Source: JAFDZO01 sp044226845
Lineage (GTDB): Bacteria > Bacteroidota > Ignavibacteria > Tepidaquicellales > Tepidaquicellaceae
Direction: 5' to 3'
NCBI GenBank assembly: GCA_044226845.1
Contig: JBGAGG010000013.1
Coordinates: forward strand, 1-64,000
DNA length: 64,000 nucleotides
Both the position numbers and the translations under genes were made by a program. The notes beneath the pieces were generated by a model, which did no database searches, was not told the DNA's origin, and was given only the letters and a program-made list of their open reading frames with translations. Below, piece after piece: positions 62,961-64,000 of the stretch. Within the stretch, counting starts at the first letter, position 1. Each line of letters opens with the position of its first letter.

Positions 62961-64000
62961 TTATATGTAAGCTTGTTCACCATGCAAAGTTTCATCGAGT
63001 CCTGTTTGTTCTTCTTCAGCAGTAGTTTTCACTCTGGTAAAGAAGTTTATTACTGCAAGCATAAGATAAGTAAATCCGAAGGCATACACTGAGCTTATTG
63101 CAATTGCACCTAACTGAATCCAGAAAAATTTAGAGTCGCCGTACAATAGTCCGTTAGCACCTGTTGCATTTACTGTCAGCGTTCCGAATACACCCAGCAT
63201 AATTACTCCAATCATTCCTCCTACACCGTGAACGCCCCATACATCGAGCGCATCATCCCATCCCATTTTATTCTTCAAATAAACTGCACCGTAACATACT
63301 ACACCTGATATACATCCGATTATGACTGCAGAGTTTGTTGTAACATAACCTGCTGCGGGAGTGATGGTTGCAAGCCCTGCAACTGCGCCTGTAAGCAGCC
63401 CGACAAACTTCGGTTTATCTTCAAACATCCATGCCATTGCAAGCCACATAACTGCGGCGAACGATGCTGCTATATCTGTATTTAAAAATGCTAATGCTGT
63501 AACTGAGTCAACTGCAAACTCGCTGCCTGCGTTAAAGCCGTACCATCCGAACCATAGCAAACCTGTTCCTAAAGCAATCAACGGAATTGAGTGCAAGCCT
63601 TTATCTTCAACTTGTCTTTTACCGACATAAAGCACTGAAGCAAGAGCAGCCATACCTGCGATATTGTGAACGACGATACCGCCTGCAAAATCTTTTACTC
63701 CCCACTCGGCTAAAATACCGCCGCCCCATACCATGTGTACGAACGGAAAATAAACGAAGAGTAACCACGCAACTAAAAATGCTATGTAAGCTTTGAACTT
63801 TACACGGTTGGCAAATGCGCCGGTAATTAAAGCAGGTGTTATTATTGCAAACATCATTTGATATGCAACAAAAACAAAGAGTGGAATTGAAGGATTGAGA
63901 GGAGATGGAGTATTCATATCCATACCCTGTAAAAAAGACATCTTAAAATTTCCTATGATACCAAAAAAATCGGAGCCTGTTTTCATATCTCCGCTGAAGC
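62961..64000 (-). CDS. amtB: Ammonium transporter, 5' end outside the window
   Basis: 346 residues visible (the reading frame is open through 64000 as FSGD before the first ATG at 63986, so the ATG is internal). Motifs: FVYFPFVHMVWGGGIL, DFAGGIVVHNIAGMAAL (pore His), GVHGVGGMIGVIMLG (second pore His), and about eight helices. It moves ammonia/ammonium across the inner membrane; a PII-type regulator is not visible. Shares its side of the strand with the barrel protein and is probably expressed under nitrogen limitation. Confidence 0.93.
   Translation of the reverse strand, partial: FSGDMKTGSDFFGIIGNFKMSFLQGMDMNTPSPLNPSIPLFVFVAYQMMFAIITPALITGAFANRVKFKAYIAFLVAWLLFVYFPFVHMVWGGGILAEWGVKDFAGGIVVHNIAGMAALASVLYVGKRQVEDKGLHSIPLIALGTGLLWFGWYGFNAGSEFAVDSVTALAFLNTDIAASFAAVMWLAMAWMFEDKPKFVGLLTGAVAGLATITPAAGYVTTNSAVIIGCISGVVCYGAVYLKNKMGWDDALDVWGVHGVGGMIGVIMLGVFGTLTVNATGANGLLYGDSKFFWIQLGAIAISSVYAFGFTYLMLAVINFFTRVKTTAEEEQTGLDETLHGEQAYI

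Overview
The window is an AT-rich bacterial chromosome segment. Three predicted secreted or signal-peptide proteins and two tRNAs are visible, and two large secreted enzymes (a subtilisin-like protease and an endonuclease I) end in a C-terminal type IX sorting domain with the YPNPFNP motif. Together with frequent ATG-poor, SD-poor starts, a bifunctional formiminotransferase-cyclodeaminase, LptF/LptG permease, PurS and Bacteroidota-style Psd, this suggests a free-living member of the Bacteroidota/Chlorobiota/Ignavibacteriota group, most like the Ignavibacteria. That placement is inference from gene families; there is no rRNA in the window.

Layout. 1-3.4 kb: end of a tRNA-Asp, a HAD phosphatase, a methyltransferase and ftcD. 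3.4-5.8 kb: a soluble TPR histidine kinase with a small partner that keeps the kinase dimerisation helix but has lost the phospho-histidine. 5.8-9.0 kb: repeat-rich spacer and three unknown exported proteins. 9.0-11.2 kb (minus): AlbA_2 protein, RuvX, HU-like protein, PgsA. 11.4-12.2 kb: a decayed DUF3667 membrane-protein gene. 12.3-15.7 kb: cysteine desulfurase, then PssA, Psd and PurC on the minus strand. 15.8-20.0 kb: lipoprotein, UbiB-like kinase, exported beta-sandwich protein. 20.0-20.9 kb: a dense cluster of hairpin repeats. 20.9-22.9 kb: a two-gene, strongly AT-rich accessory module (PRTase-like protein plus NADAR-domain protein) that looks like a conflict or defence system. 23.1-35.6 kb (plus): lon, BNR-repeat protein, dnaX, agmatinase, nth, subtilase, KdsC-like phosphatase, GlmU-like protein, and a tandem pair of metallo-beta-lactamase-fold genes, the first broken by one stop codon. 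35.9-42.9 kb: tRNA-Val, thrS-infC-rpmI-rplT-pheS, followed by four cyclophilin domains in three genes. 43.3-48.7 kb: holA, ECF sigma factor and partner, purS-purQ, a small membrane protein, tatA, gatA. 48.8-57.8 kb (minus): PhoR/PhoB-like pair, Gfo/Idh/MocA oxidoreductase, HIT protein, LptF/G, two paralogous secreted proteins, Kbl, endonuclease I. 58.0-61.6 kb: ppk1 and a truncated, frameshifted carB. 61.7-64 kb: outer-membrane barrel protein and amtB running off the end.

Most of the window is housekeeping (translation, membrane lipid, purine and DNA-replication genes). The unusual content is concentrated in four places: the PRTase-NADAR module; a composite intergenic repeat present three times (near 5.9, 16.9 and 20.6 kb); the kinase with its His-less partner; and several genes in decay (DUF3667, a metallo-hydrolase, carB). 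Two genes (infC and ruvX) have no ATG/GTG/TTG at the conserved N-terminus and appear to start at ATT.
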